DNA of 64,000 nucleotides from an uncultured Shinella sp. GTDB taxonomy: Bacteria; Pseudomonadota; Alphaproteobacteria; Rhizobiales; Rhizobiaceae. The stretch spans positions 1 through 64,000 of the forward strand of contig NZ_CAMLFY010000008.1 of the NCBI RefSeq assembly GCF_946479415.1, read 5' to 3'. The notes under the pieces are model-generated. The model worked only from the letters and a program-made list of their open reading frames with translations. It was not told the origin of the DNA and made no database searches. The translations under genes and the position numbers were made by a program. Of this stretch, positions 1 through 8,611 are shown in pieces. The first letter of the stretch is position 1. Every line of letters starts with the position of its first letter.

Positions 1-1081
1 GCATGTCACGCGAGACGCGGGCGATGTCGAGCGCCTTGCCGCAATTGTTGCGCTTCATCAGCGAGATGAGTTCGGCCGGTGCGCGGTGTTCGTCGAACAG
101 GCGGCCGAGGCGCAGCGCGCCCTGCAGGCCGAGCGCGATTTCGGTCTCCATGTCGGCGAGCTTCTTCTGGATGAGCTGGGTGGCGGCGAGCGGCTTGCCG
201 AACTGCTTGCGATCCAGCGTATACTGGCGCGCAGCGTGCCAGCAGAATTCGGCGGCCCCCATGGCGCCCCAGGCGATACCGTAACGGGCACGGTTGAGGC
301 AGCCGAACGGACCGGCAAGGCCGGCGACTTCCGGCAGCAGGTTTTCATCGGGAACGAAGACGTCCTGCATCATGATCATGCCGGTGACGGAGGCGCGCAG
401 CGAGAACTTGCCCTCGATCTTCGGCGTCTCGAAACCCTTCATGCCGCGTTCCAGCACGAAGCCCTTGATTTTGTTGTCATGCGAGTCGGACTTGGCCCAG
501 ACGACAGCGACATCGGCGATTGGCGAGTTGGTGATCCAGTTCTTGGCGCCCGAGATCAGGTAGCCGCCATCGACTTTCTTGGCGCGGGTGATCATCGAGG
601 AGGGGTCCGAACCATGGTCCGGTTCGGTCAGGCCGAAGCAGCCGACCCATTCGCCGGAGGCGAGCTTGGGCAGGTACTTCTTGCGGGTCTCTTCCGTGCC
701 ATAGGCGAAGATCGGGTGCATGACGAGCGACGACTGCACGGACATGGCCGAGCGGTAGCCGGAATCGACGCGCTCGACTTCGCGGGCGACGAGGCCATAG
801 GAGACATAGTTGGCGCCCACGCCGCCGTATTCTTCCGGCACGGTCGGGCCGAGCAGGCCGAGTTCGCCCATCTCGCTCATGATTTCGCGGTGGAAGATTT
901 CGTGGCGGTTGGCTTCGGTGACGCGCGAGGCGAGCTTGTCCTGGCAATAGGCGCGGGCCGTATCGCGGATCATGCGCTCTTCGTCGGTCAGCTGGTCTTC
1001 GAGCAGGAAGGGATCGGCCCAGTCGAAAGGTGCCATCTTGGCGCGCGCCTGTTCCGGGGTGGCGCTGTGGTGCTCGCTCAT
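1..1081 (-). CDS. gcdH: Glutaryl-CoA dehydrogenase (acyl-CoA dehydrogenase family), 3' end cut by window edge
   Basis: About 360 codons are visible, starting at an ATG preceded by an AGGAG ribosome site; the C-terminus lies beyond base 1. The product would be the FAD enzyme that oxidises and decarboxylates glutaryl-CoA to crotonyl-CoA in lysine, tryptophan and glutarate breakdown. The N-terminal helical domain begins with [14 protein letters not shown], and the beta domain carries [12 protein letters not shown] near residue 150; both are typical of glutaryl-CoA dehydrogenases rather than short-chain acyl-CoA dehydrogenases. The region expected to hold the catalytic glutamate is off the edge. 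It is transcribed away from the esterase gene at 1311, so the promoter probably lies in 1082-1310. Family assignment is firm; substrate is inferred from the motifs. Confidence 0.85.
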   Translation of the reverse strand, partial: MSEHHSATPEQARAKMAPFDWADPFLLEDQLTDEERMIRDTARAYCQDKLASRVTEANRHEIFHREIMSEMGELGLLGPTVPEEYGGVGANYVSYGLVAREVERVDSGYRSAMSVQSSLVMHPIFAYGTEETRKKYLPKLASGEWVGCFGLTEPDHGSDPSSMITRAKKVDGGYLISGAKNWITNSPIADVAVVWAKSDSHDNKIKGFVLERGMKGFETPKIEGKFSLRASVTGMIMMQDVFVPDENLLPEVAGLAGPFGCLNRARYGIAWGAMGAAEFCWHAARQYTLDRKQFGKPLAATQLIQKKLADMETEIALGLQGALRLGRLFDEHRAPAELISLMKRNNCGKALDIARVSRDM

Positions 1082-1310
1082 GGGGATCCTCCTGTCGCGG
1101 TTCTGTCGTTGCAGAAGTGCTACATCAGCTTGGTTCTCTCCGAAAGGGCGGGAACGAAATGGGCGGGCCGACACTTTGGCTATTTATGAATGCCCTCATG
1201 AATCCGCAGAATGAGCCATCCCCCGCATTTTGCCGCCTTTGCCTTGATCCTGCCGTTCCCGGTGAGCAAGTAATCTGACGATGAGCAATTCCACGAAAGA
1301 GAGGCCAAGC

Positions 1311-2339
1311 ATGCGCGATCGCTTCAAGCGGTCGGTCGAGCGTTTGGTGCCGGCCGAAACACGGCTGGGAGACCTGTTCTGGCCGTTCCATCGCAACACC
1401 GAGCGCAAGGCCCCTGCCGCGCGGCGTCGCGCCGCCGAGGGTTCGCCTTTGGTCGAGATCACCGATTTCGGCAGCAATCCGGGCTGTCTGCGCATGTTCA
1501 TGCATATTCCCGAAGGCCTGCCCGCCGGGCGACCGCTTGTTCTGGTGCTGCACGGCTGCCAGCAGGATGCCGCCGGTTACGATCGCGGAGCCGGCTGGGC
1601 GTCGCTTGCCGAGGAGCGCGGCTTTGCCGTCGTCTATGCCCAGCAGCGCGAGGCGAACAATCCGCGGCTCTGCTTCACCTGGTTTCGTCCGAGCGAGGTG
1701 ACGCGCGACCGCGGCGAGACGATGTCGATCCGCCAGATGGTGGCGCATGCCGCCGGGCAGGCGGGAAGCGACGCCGAACGCATCTATATCACCGGCCTCT
1801 CGGCCGGCGGCGCCATGACCGCCGCGATGCTCGCCAATTACCCCGCACTTTTCGCCGGCGGCGCCATCATCGCCGGCCTGCCCTTCGGCGCGGCCCGTGA
1901 CGCCACCCGTGCCTTTGACGCTATGGCCGCCGCACCGGAGCGCACGCCCCGCGAATGGTCTGATCTCGTACGCGACGTTTCCCCGCGTATCGCGCGAAAA
2001 CCCACAATCTCCATCTGGCACGGCACCGCCGATGCGACCGTTGCCCTGTCCAACGGCGAGGCCCTGGTGGAACAATGGCGCGATCTTTACCGCCTGCTGA
2101 AGGATGCCTTCGTCGAAAAAAAGCTGAAAGGTCGGCGCACCCGCATCTGGCCGGATAAGGACGGTAAGCCGCTCGTCACCTTCCACGAGATCGACGGCAT
2201 GGGCCACGGCACGCCGGTACTGCCGGGCGAGGGCGGCGGCTACGCCATCTCCACCGAGCCGTTCATGCTGGAGGTGGGATTTTCCTCGACGATTGAGATT
2301 GCGAAGGAATGGGGGCTGACGCGGCGGTGGAAGCGGTAG
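1311..2339 (+). CDS. PHB depolymerase-family esterase (alpha/beta hydrolase)
   Basis: 342 residues. It resembles the Esterase_phb family: LVLVLHGCQQD forms the HGC oxyanion-hole region, GLSAGGAM is the lipase box with the nucleophilic serine, and a late DGMGHGTP segment supplies the probable catalytic histidine. No signal peptide is visible, so it may act inside the cell or be exported without one. I chose the ATG at 1311 because GAGAGG lies six bases upstream; an in-frame ATG at 1281 would add ten residues but has no convincing ribosome site. Members act on polyhydroxybutyrate, feruloyl or acetyl-xylan esters; the substrate here cannot be told. It is a monocistronic gene divergent from gcdH. 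Confidence 0.8.
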   Translation: MRDRFKRSVERLVPAETRLGDLFWPFHRNTERKAPAARRRAAEGSPLVEITDFGSNPGCLRMFMHIPEGLPAGRPLVLVLHGCQQDAAGYDRGAGWASLAEERGFAVVYAQQREANNPRLCFTWFRPSEVTRDRGETMSIRQMVAHAAGQAGSDAERIYITGLSAGGAMTAAMLANYPALFAGGAIIAGLPFGAARDATRAFDAMAAAPERTPREWSDLVRDVSPRIARKPTISIWHGTADATVALSNGEALVEQWRDLYRLLKDAFVEKKLKGRRTRIWPDKDGKPLVTFHEIDGMGHGTPVLPGEGGGYAISTEPFMLEVGFSSTIEIAKEWGLTRRWKR

Positions 2340-2451
2340 CGTAGAGCTAGAACGGGGTTAGAGCCAGAGCAGAGGCCAGCCCATTCATGCTCACATGATG
2401 TCCACCGTCTTGCGAAGCAACCAACTCCGATATGTCGCCCGCAAACATCTC

Positions 2452-2546
2452 CTCCGTCATCCTCGGGCTCGACCCGAGGATCCATCCATCCGCACTCGCC
2501 TCACGTGTGGCGTGGATCCTCGGGTCAAGCCCGAGGATGACGACGG
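2452..2546. repeat. RIME1-like palindromic intergenic element, copy 1
   Basis: CGTCATCCTCGGGCT at 2455-2469 is matched by its exact reverse complement at 2528-2542. Each arm also contains a smaller palindrome (CCTCGGG..CCGAGG), giving a double-hairpin structure of about 90 bp. A near-identical element occurs at 4415-4502. The layout of two nested palindromes fits the rhizobial RIME1 class, an assignment made from memory. It sits just downstream of iolB. Confidence 0.75.
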
Positions 2547-2601
2547 AGGAAGTTGTGCTTATCTACAAGCAAGCCGACGGCTTGCCGAATGGGATGCATG
2601 C

Positions 2602-3396
2602 TCACCCCAGCAGCCACTCATGCTCCTTGGCGTTGTGGAACTTCCACACCCGCTTCGGACCGGCCATGACGTTCAGGTAATAGAGGTCATAACCGTGGAT
2701 GGTGGCGCAGGGGTGATACCCCTTGGGCACCAGCGTCACGTCGCCATTCTCCACCGCCATGGCCTCGTCCAGCGAGCGGTCGTCCGTATAGACCCGCTGG
2801 AAGGCAAAGCCCTGCGGCGGGTTGAGGCGATGGTAGTAGGTCTCCTCGAGGAAACTTTCGTTCGGCAGGTCATCCCGGTCGTGTTTGTGCGAGGGATAGG
2901 ACGAGGTGTTGCCGTTCGGGGTGATCACTTCCACGACGAGCAGCGAATGGGCCGAGTTGTCGTCTTCCGGCATGATGTTGTGCACATGGCGGACATTCGA
3001 GCCCCTGCCGCGGTGAAGCTCAGGATGCGTGCCGGGCGGAATGGCCTTGGCCTTGTAATCGCCGCCGCCCGGTGCCGAGCAGACGGCGAGTTCCAGATCC
3101 GTCTCCGCCGTCACCGACCAGTTGGAATCAACGGGGATATAAAGCGCATGCGGCGCGCCCTCGAACGGGCTCATGCGCTCGCCGAGCACGCCGAAATCCT
3201 GGCCCGAGGCCGTGGCCTTGCCCTTGCCGGAAATCCACACGAGGCAGACTTCCCGGCTTCCCGTTTCCGCCGCGACGATCTCGCCGGGCTTCATGCGGTG
3301 CACGTCGAAGCCGACATAGGTCCAGCCGGCGCTTTCAGGCGTCACATGGCTGACGCGGCCGTGGGCGCCGTTCGGTTTCACGAGCAGGTTGGGCAT
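2602..3396 (-). CDS. iolB: 5-deoxy-glucuronate isomerase (IolB)
   Basis: 264 residues, a full-length IolB. It converts 5-deoxy-D-glucuronate to 5-dehydro-2-deoxy-D-gluconate (2-deoxy-5-keto-gluconate), the step after ring opening by IolD in myo-inositol breakdown. The protein has the bicupin layout of the family, with the histidine-rich segments YPSHKHDRDDLP near residue 170 and PKGYHPCATIHGYDLYY near 225 supplying probable metal ligands. The ATG follows an AAGGA site. It is the last gene of the minus-strand order iolC-iolD-iolE-iolB, 36 bases after iolE. The cytoplasmic location and role are well supported by family and context. Confidence 0.95.
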   Translation of the reverse strand: MPNLLVKPNGAHGRVSHVTPESAGWTYVGFDVHRMKPGEIVAAETGSREVCLVWISGKGKATASGQDFGVLGERMSPFEGAPHALYIPVDSNWSVTAETDLELAVCSAPGGGDYKAKAIPPGTHPELHRGRGSNVRHVHNIMPEDDNSAHSLLVVEVITPNGNTSSYPSHKHDRDDLPNESFLEETYYHRLNPPQGFAFQRVYTDDRSLDEAMAVENGDVTLVPKGYHPCATIHGYDLYYLNVMAGPKRVWKFHNAKEHEWLLG

Positions 3397-3432
3397 GGGC
3401 TTGGTCCTTTCCTTCAGGCGGGCGGGTGAGGC

Positions 3433-4350
3433 TTATCCCTTAGGGAAGCCTTCCGTTTCGACAGTATAGCCGGCTGCGGTCATCACGCGCATCAGTTCGG
3501 CATAGCCGACCTCGGCCATCTTGGCCGGCGGGGCGTTGCGCGGGTCCTGCTCGGCTTCCACGACGAACCAGCCTTCGTAACCGTAGTCGGCAAAGCGCTT
3601 GACGATCGCACCGAAATCCAGCGAGCCGTCACCCGGCACGGTGAAGGCGCCGAGCGCCACCGCGTCGAGGAAGGATTGCTTCGTGCGGTCGAGACCATCC
3701 ACGACCGACCGGCGGATATCCTTCACATGCACATGGTTGATGCGGGCATGATGGTTGTCGATGGCACGCAGCACATCACCGCCGGCAAAGGCGAGATGGC
3801 CGGCATCGAGCAGCAGCGGAATGCCTTCGCCCGAATTCTTCATGAACGCATCGAGTTCCGGCTCGGTCTCGACCACCGCGGCCATGTGGTGGTGGTAGGA
3901 CAGCGGCATGCCCTGTTCGGCGCACCACTCACCAAAAGCGGTGAGCTTGCGGCCATAGGCCTTCATCTCGTCGTCGGACAGGCGCGGCTTGGTGGCGAGC
4001 GGCTTGGAGCGGTCGCCCTGGATGGAGCGTCCGACTTCGCCATAGACGATGCAGGGCGCATTGACGGCCTTGAATAGCTCGATCATCGGCAGGATGCGGT
4101 CCTTGTTGGCCGAGAGATCCTCATCGACCAGCGTGCCGGAGAACCAGCCGCCGCACAGCGTCACGTCGGCGGCGCGCAGGATCGGCAGCATTTCCTCCGG
4201 ATTGCTCGGGAAGCGGCGGCCCTGTTCCATGCCGGTAAAGCCGGCGGTGCGCGACTGGCGCAGGCACTCTTCGAGCGAAACGTCGTCGCTGAGTTCCGGA
4301 AGATCGTCGTTCCACCAGGCGATGGGCGACATGCCGAGTTTGGCTTTCAT
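3433..4350 (-). CDS. iolE: Inosose dehydratase (IolE)
   Basis: 305 residues of the xylose-isomerase-like TIM-barrel family. IolE dehydrates scyllo-inosose (2-keto-myo-inositol) to 3D-(3,5/4)-trihydroxycyclohexane-1,2-dione, the substrate of IolD. Visible landmarks are the N-terminal GMSPIAWWNDDLPEL, the YHHHMAAVVET segment and LLLDAGHLAFAGGD, which carry the usual metal-binding residues, and HVHVKDIR. The open frame runs upstream to 4455, but the added residues come from the palindromic element. AAGGAG lies six bases before the ATG at 4350 and three before the adjacent ATG at 4353, so 4350 is preferred. It lies between iolD and iolB and is probably cotranscribed with them. Confidence 0.94.
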   Translation of the reverse strand: MKAKLGMSPIAWWNDDLPELSDDVSLEECLRQSRTAGFTGMEQGRRFPSNPEEMLPILRAADVTLCGGWFSGTLVDEDLSANKDRILPMIELFKAVNAPCIVYGEVGRSIQGDRSKPLATKPRLSDDEMKAYGRKLTAFGEWCAEQGMPLSYHHHMAAVVETEPELDAFMKNSGEGIPLLLDAGHLAFAGGDVLRAIDNHHARINHVHVKDIRRSVVDGLDRTKQSFLDAVALGAFTVPGDGSLDFGAIVKRFADYGYEGWFVVEAEQDPRNAPPAKMAEVGYAELMRVMTAAGYTVETEGFPKG

Positions 4351-4414
4351 CATAGTCTCCTTGGCGGGAAGCGGGGCTTCCCATGTCATTGTTTGTCTCT
4401 CTCCCTCCCTCTCT

Positions 4415-4502
4415 TCCGTCATCCTCGGGCTTGACCCGAGGATCCATCCACACACGCTGAGTTTGCCGCGTGGATCCTCGGGTCAAGCGCGAGGATGACG
4501 GA
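4415..4502. repeat. RIME1-like palindromic intergenic element, copy 2
   Basis: TCCGTCATCCTCG at 4415-4427 pairs with CGAGGATGACGGA at 4490-4502, and each arm contains the inner CCTCGGG..CCGAGG-type hairpin. It is a close relative of the element at 2452-2546. It lies inside the iol operon, between the stop of iolD (4522) and the start of iolE (4350), so it would be transcribed as a strong double hairpin. Confidence 0.75.
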
Positions 4503-4521
4503 GGAGGGTGGGTTGTCTGTC

Positions 4522-6372
4522 TTAACCGATCGTCTGCGCGGCGCGAGCCTTCACATAGGCCTCGCGCGCCGTATTGACCTCGCTGCGCGGGCTGACCTCG
4601 GGCACCGCGACATCCCACCAGTGGCCACCTTCCTTGGTGGTGATCAGCGGATCGGTGTTGATGACGATCACCGAGGTGCGGTCGTTGGCCTTGCTGTTCT
4701 CAATGGCGGTTTCTAGATCGGCGATGGAGGAGACCTTCACGGCGACCGCGCCCATGCTTTCGGCATGCGCCCGGAAATCGATATCCGGCATCATCTCGAT
4801 CATCGAGTCCTTCAGCAGATTGTTGAAGTTGGCGCCGCCGGTGCCCATCTGCAGCCGGTTGATGCAACCATAGCCGCGATTGTCGAGCACGATGATGGTG
4901 AGCTTCTTGCCGAGCATGACCGAGGTCGACAGCTCCGAATTCATCATCATGTAGGAACCGTCGCCGACCATGACGACGACATCCGCCTCCGGCCGCGCGA
5001 TCTTCACGCCAAGCCCGCCGGCAATCTCGTAGCCCATGCAGGAGAAGCCGTATTCCATGTGGTAGCCGCCCGGTTTCTGGGCCTCCCACAGCTTGTGCAA
5101 TTCGCCCGGCAGGCCGCCGGCCGCGCAGACGAGCACGGAATTCTCGCCGCCGATCGTGCGCTGCACCGCGCCGATGACCTGCGCATCGGAGGGCAGGTCG
5201 GCATTGGTCGGCGCGGTCGCGCGGGCGACGGCGGCCATCCACGTGTCCTTGCGGGTCTTCGCCGTTTCCGTGAAGGCGGCGGGCGCCTTCCAGCCGCCGA
5301 GGGCTTCCGACAGCAGCGTCAGGCCTTCGCGCGCATCCGCGACGAGCGGCTGGCTGTCACGCTTGGCGGCGTCGAAGGCGACCGTGTTGAGACCGATCAT
5401 CTTGACGTTTTCGTTCTTGAACAGCGCCCAGGAGCCGGTGGTGAAATCCTGCATGCGCGTGCCGACGGCGAGGATCACATCCGCTTCCTCGGCGAAGGCG
5501 TTGGCGGCGGAGGTGCCGGTGACGCCGATCGAACCCATGCAGAGCGGATGATCGTCCGGCAACGCCGACTTGCCGGCCTGGGTGACGGCGACCGGGATGC
5601 CGTGCATGCCGGCAAAAGCCTTCAGCTCGGCTGTCGCCTGCGAATAGAGCACGCCGCCGCCGGCGATGATCAGCGGCTTCTCGGCCTTGCGCAGCGTGGC
5701 GATGGCGGCGGCGAGTTCGTCGGTATCGGGGCGGGGGCGGCGGTGCGTCCAGACCTTCTCCTCGAACAGGCTGGCCGGATAGTCATAGGCCTCGGCCTGC
5801 ACATCCTGGCAGAGCGACAGCGTCACCGGGCCGCAATCGACCGGATCGGTCAGCACCTGCATGGCGCGCTTCAGCGCCGAGATGATCTGCTCGGGACGGG
5901 TGATGCGGTCGAAATAGCGCGAGACGCAACGGAACGCGTCGTTGACCGAGACGGTGCCGTCGTTGAAATCCTCGATCTGCTGGAGGACCGGGTCGGGAAT
6001 GCGGTTTGCAAAAACGTCGCCGGGCAGGAAGAGCACGGGCAGGCGGTTGACATGCGCCACACCGGCCGCCGTCACCATGTTGAGCGCGCCGGGGCCGATG
6101 GAGGTCGTGCAGGCCATGAAGCGCTGGCGGAAGCTGGCTTTCGCAAAGGCGACGGCGGCGTGTGCCATCCCCTGTTCGTTATGGGCGCGCAAGGTCGGAA
6201 GTTCGTTGCGCACCTGATAGAGCGCCTCGCCGATACCCGCGACGTTGCCATGGCCGAAAATGCCCCAGACGCCGGCGAAGATCGGAACCGTCTTGCCATC
6301 GACGACGGTCATCTGCGCCTTCAGGAAATGCGTGACGGCCTGCGCCATCGTCAGCCGGATCGTCTTGCCCAT
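4522..6372 (-). CDS. iolD: 3D-(3,5/4)-trihydroxycyclohexane-1,2-dione hydrolase (IolD)
   Basis: 616 residues, a thiamine-diphosphate enzyme of the acetolactate-synthase fold. It opens the inositol-derived ring of the dione to 5-deoxy-D-glucuronate. The ThDP signature is visible as VGDGSYMMMNSEL followed by LDNRGYG, and the N-terminal pyrimidine domain has the FGHGNVAGIGEALYQ segment with the usual glutamate region. The ATG at 6372 follows GGGAGG. The frame stays open to 6465, but that extension encodes PLWGGVGEG, the translated palindromic repeat at 6405-6558, and is not part of the gene. It is second in the iolC-D-E-B order. Confidence 0.95.
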   Translation of the reverse strand: MGKTIRLTMAQAVTHFLKAQMTVVDGKTVPIFAGVWGIFGHGNVAGIGEALYQVRNELPTLRAHNEQGMAHAAVAFAKASFRQRFMACTTSIGPGALNMVTAAGVAHVNRLPVLFLPGDVFANRIPDPVLQQIEDFNDGTVSVNDAFRCVSRYFDRITRPEQIISALKRAMQVLTDPVDCGPVTLSLCQDVQAEAYDYPASLFEEKVWTHRRPRPDTDELAAAIATLRKAEKPLIIAGGGVLYSQATAELKAFAGMHGIPVAVTQAGKSALPDDHPLCMGSIGVTGTSAANAFAEEADVILAVGTRMQDFTTGSWALFKNENVKMIGLNTVAFDAAKRDSQPLVADAREGLTLLSEALGGWKAPAAFTETAKTRKDTWMAAVARATAPTNADLPSDAQVIGAVQRTIGGENSVLVCAAGGLPGELHKLWEAQKPGGYHMEYGFSCMGYEIAGGLGVKIARPEADVVVMVGDGSYMMMNSELSTSVMLGKKLTIIVLDNRGYGCINRLQMGTGGANFNNLLKDSMIEMMPDIDFRAHAESMGAVAVKVSSIADLETAIENSKANDRTSVIVINTDPLITTKEGGHWWDVAVPEVSPRSEVNTAREAYVKARAAQTIG

Positions 6373-6404
6373 GATATTCCTCCCAAATTCTCTGGCACGT
6401 ATTT

Positions 6405-6558
6405 TCCCCTCCCCAACCCCTCCCCACAAGGGGGAGGGGCTAATCCGCCGATCCGTCTTGCCCAATACAACGTCACTTCAGGAAGAAACGGAAATGGGAC
6501 TTTTGCACGGTGCGGCATAGAAGCCCCTCCCCCTTGTGGGGAGGGGTTGGGGAGGGGA
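6405..6558. repeat. GGGGAGGGG-type inverted-repeat element, copy A (about 154 bp)
   Basis: The arms 6405-6441 and 6522-6558 are perfect reverse complements over 37 bases, enclosing an 80-base core. Each arm contains a smaller hairpin around CCCCTCCCCACAAGGGGGAGGGG. A related element with a partly similar core start (GGGGCTAA..CCG..CCGT) lies at 44979-45126. It occupies the iolC-iolD gap and would fold into a very stable stem in the iol transcript. Confidence 0.8.
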
Positions 6559-6565
6559 TTTCGCT

Positions 6566-8491
6566 TCAATTCAACCCACGCGTCCGAAGCCACGCATCCG
6601 TCAGCTCGCGGAAGCGGCCGGCCATGTCTGCGATCGCAGTCTCGTCATCCATTTTTCCCGCCATCCAGGCACGGGCGGCATCGACGAAGATCGTACGACC
6701 GACGGCAAAGCCCTTCACGGACGGTGCCACCGTCGTCGCCTCGAAGGCCTTCACCAGTTCTTCCGTCGGCGCTTCCAGGCCGAGCAGCACGATACCACGG
6801 CAATAGGCATCATTTTTGGCGATGACGGCCTCGATGTTCTTCCACGCCTCGCTCGATGCCTGCGGCTCCAGCTTCCACCAGTCCGGCTTGATGCCGAGAT
6901 CGTAGAGTTCCGTGAGCACCGTCGAGATCGTATCATCCTTCAGCGGCCCATTCTTGCCGGCGATGATCTCGACCAGCAGTTCACGGCCGACGCGGCGGGC
7001 GGCTTCGAAGAGCGTGCGCAGCTTTTCCTGCTGCTCCTTCTTCAGCGCGGCCGGATCGTCCGGATGGTAGAAGCACAGGCACTTGATGCAATGGTCGAGC
7101 GGCCATTCCACCAGCTGCGAGCCGATATCCTGGCTGAATTCGAAGCGCAGCGGCTTGGAACCGGGCAGCTCGACCGGGCGGCCGATCCACGAGAAATTCT
7201 GTGTGGCAGCATCGAAGAAGGCGTCGCGGCCGAAACGCTCGTCGATCAGCATGCCGTAGCCCGGGCGGCCCTCGGCAACGCGGGCGGTCGCCTGCACCGT
7301 GAGGCGCTTGAACTCGGAAATCTTCTCATGCGGCACGTCAAGTTCGTCGGCGATATCGACGAGCTGCATGCGGTGGTCGCAGGCGAGCGCCATGAGGAGG
7401 GGGATATCGTCCTGCTTGCGGTTGGTCGCCCAGTGGATGTGGTTGATCGCTTCGTCCTTGCGCAGCGCGCGGTGCTTGCTGCCGTTCTTCAGGAAGAAGG
7501 CGAGCTCATCCCAGCTCGGATATTCCGGCGAGCAGAGCAGGCGCGAGACGGCGAAGGCGCCGCAGGCATTGGCCCAGGTGGCGGAGGTTTTGTGGTCCTC
7601 GCCCTTCAGCCAGCCGCGCAGGAAGCCGGATAGGAAGGCGTCGCCCGCGCCCAGCACATTATAGACCTCGATGGGGAAACCGTCGCCGACCACGCCGTCT
7701 TCCAGATCGTTGGAGATCGGGCCGTCATAGACGATGCAGCCCATGGCGCCGCGCTTCAGCACGATGGTCGCCGGGGAAACGGCGCGGATCGCCTTGAGCG
7801 ACGAGAGCACGTCATCGGCGCCGGAGGCGATCATGATCTCCTCTTCGGTGCCGACGATCAGGTCGCAATCCGGCAGGACGGATTTCAGGATGGCGGAGAC
7901 GCGGTCGGATTTCACATAGCGCTCGAAGCCTTCGGCATGGCCGGCGAGGCCCCAAAGGTTCGGGCGATAGTCGATATCGAAGATGACCTTGCCGCCGTTT
8001 TCCTTGGCAATGCGGATCGCCTTGCGCTGGGCGGCTTCCGTGTTGGGGCGGGAGAAATGCGTGCCGGAAACCAGCACGGCGCGCGACGAGCGCACGAAGG
8101 CCTCGTCCACGTCACCCTCGTCGAGCGCCATGTCGGCGCAGTCGGTGCGCACGAAGATCATCGGCGAGACGCCTTCGGATTCGATGGCGAGCAACACGAG
8201 TGCCGTCAGACGGTCCTTGTCTGTTTTGATGCCCTCGACGTTCACACCTTCACGAGCGGACTGCTCGCGAATGAAGCGGCCCATCTGCTCGTCGCCGACG
8301 CGGGTGATGAGGGCTGATTTCAGGCCGAGGCGGGCGGTGCCGATGGCGATGTTGGCGGGGCAGCCGCCGACGGATTTGGCGAAGGAGGCGGTGTCTTCGA
8401 GCCGCGTGCCGAGCTGCTGGCCGTAGAGATCGACCGATGAACGGCCGATCGTGATGACGTCAAGCGTTCTGGCTTGATCAATGTGCGGCAT
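6566..8491 (-). CDS. iolC: Bifunctional 5-dehydro-2-deoxygluconokinase / DUF2090 aldolase-like protein (IolC fusion)
   Basis: 641 residues, about twice a simple IolC. Residues 10-320 are a PfkB sugar kinase: VGGCPANIAIGTARLG near the sugar site and NVLGAGDAF with the catalytic aspartate. It phosphorylates 5-dehydro-2-deoxygluconate. Residues from about 340 (LLMALACDHRMQL) to the end are a DUF2090 domain, annotated in this family as the 5-dehydro-2-deoxyphosphogluconate aldolase (IolJ role) yielding DHAP and malonate semialdehyde. The ATG at 8491 follows GGGAGG; the upstream in-frame start at 8521 has no ribosome site. It is the first gene of the minus-strand catabolic operon and has a candidate IolR operator about 90 bases upstream. 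The kinase call is firm; aldolase activity is inferred from family annotation. Confidence 0.92.
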   Translation of the reverse strand: MPHIDQARTLDVITIGRSSVDLYGQQLGTRLEDTASFAKSVGGCPANIAIGTARLGLKSALITRVGDEQMGRFIREQSAREGVNVEGIKTDKDRLTALVLLAIESEGVSPMIFVRTDCADMALDEGDVDEAFVRSSRAVLVSGTHFSRPNTEAAQRKAIRIAKENGGKVIFDIDYRPNLWGLAGHAEGFERYVKSDRVSAILKSVLPDCDLIVGTEEEIMIASGADDVLSSLKAIRAVSPATIVLKRGAMGCIVYDGPISNDLEDGVVGDGFPIEVYNVLGAGDAFLSGFLRGWLKGEDHKTSATWANACGAFAVSRLLCSPEYPSWDELAFFLKNGSKHRALRKDEAINHIHWATNRKQDDIPLLMALACDHRMQLVDIADELDVPHEKISEFKRLTVQATARVAEGRPGYGMLIDERFGRDAFFDAATQNFSWIGRPVELPGSKPLRFEFSQDIGSQLVEWPLDHCIKCLCFYHPDDPAALKKEQQEKLRTLFEAARRVGRELLVEIIAGKNGPLKDDTISTVLTELYDLGIKPDWWKLEPQASSEAWKNIEAVIAKNDAYCRGIVLLGLEAPTEELVKAFEATTVAPSVKGFAVGRTIFVDAARAWMAGKMDDETAIADMAGRFRELTDAWLRTRGLN

Positions 8492-8548
8492 GTCTTCCTC
8501 CCGATCTCGCGGCGCCGTCATGAGAGCGCGGCGACATTCTGGGAAAAT

Positions 8549-8562
8549 GAAACATGAATTCC
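8549..8562 (-). promoter_or_regulatory. Second, imperfect IolR-type site upstream of iolC
   Basis: Read on the minus strand the site is GGAATTCATGTTTC, which fits GGAA-N6-TTCC in seven of eight defined positions. It lies 17 bases closer to iolC than the perfect site at 8579-8592, so the two could bind IolR jointly. Confidence 0.4.
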
Positions 8563-8578
8563 ATTATTATGTCAATTC

Positions 8579-8592
8579 GGAATGTTCATTCC
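8579..8592. promoter_or_regulatory. Candidate IolR operator upstream of iolC
   Basis: GGAATGTTCATTCC matches exactly the GGAA-N6-TTCC motif reported for IolR in Sinorhizobium meliloti (known from the literature, recalled). It lies between the iolR stop and the iolC start, which implies that iolC has its own promoter here rather than depending on read-through from iolR. Confidence 0.7.
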
Positions 8593-8611
8593 ATTTTTAT
8601 TTCACAGCATT

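Noticed and set aside
6373..6465. An N-terminal extension of IolD reading [13 protein letters not shown]
   Set aside because: It is the translation of the dispersed GGGGAGGGG element; a good ribosome site sits before ATG 6372.
4765..6825. A 686-codon plus-strand open frame antisense to iolD
   Set aside because: A shadow of iolD; it also reads through the palindromic element and has no recognised domain.
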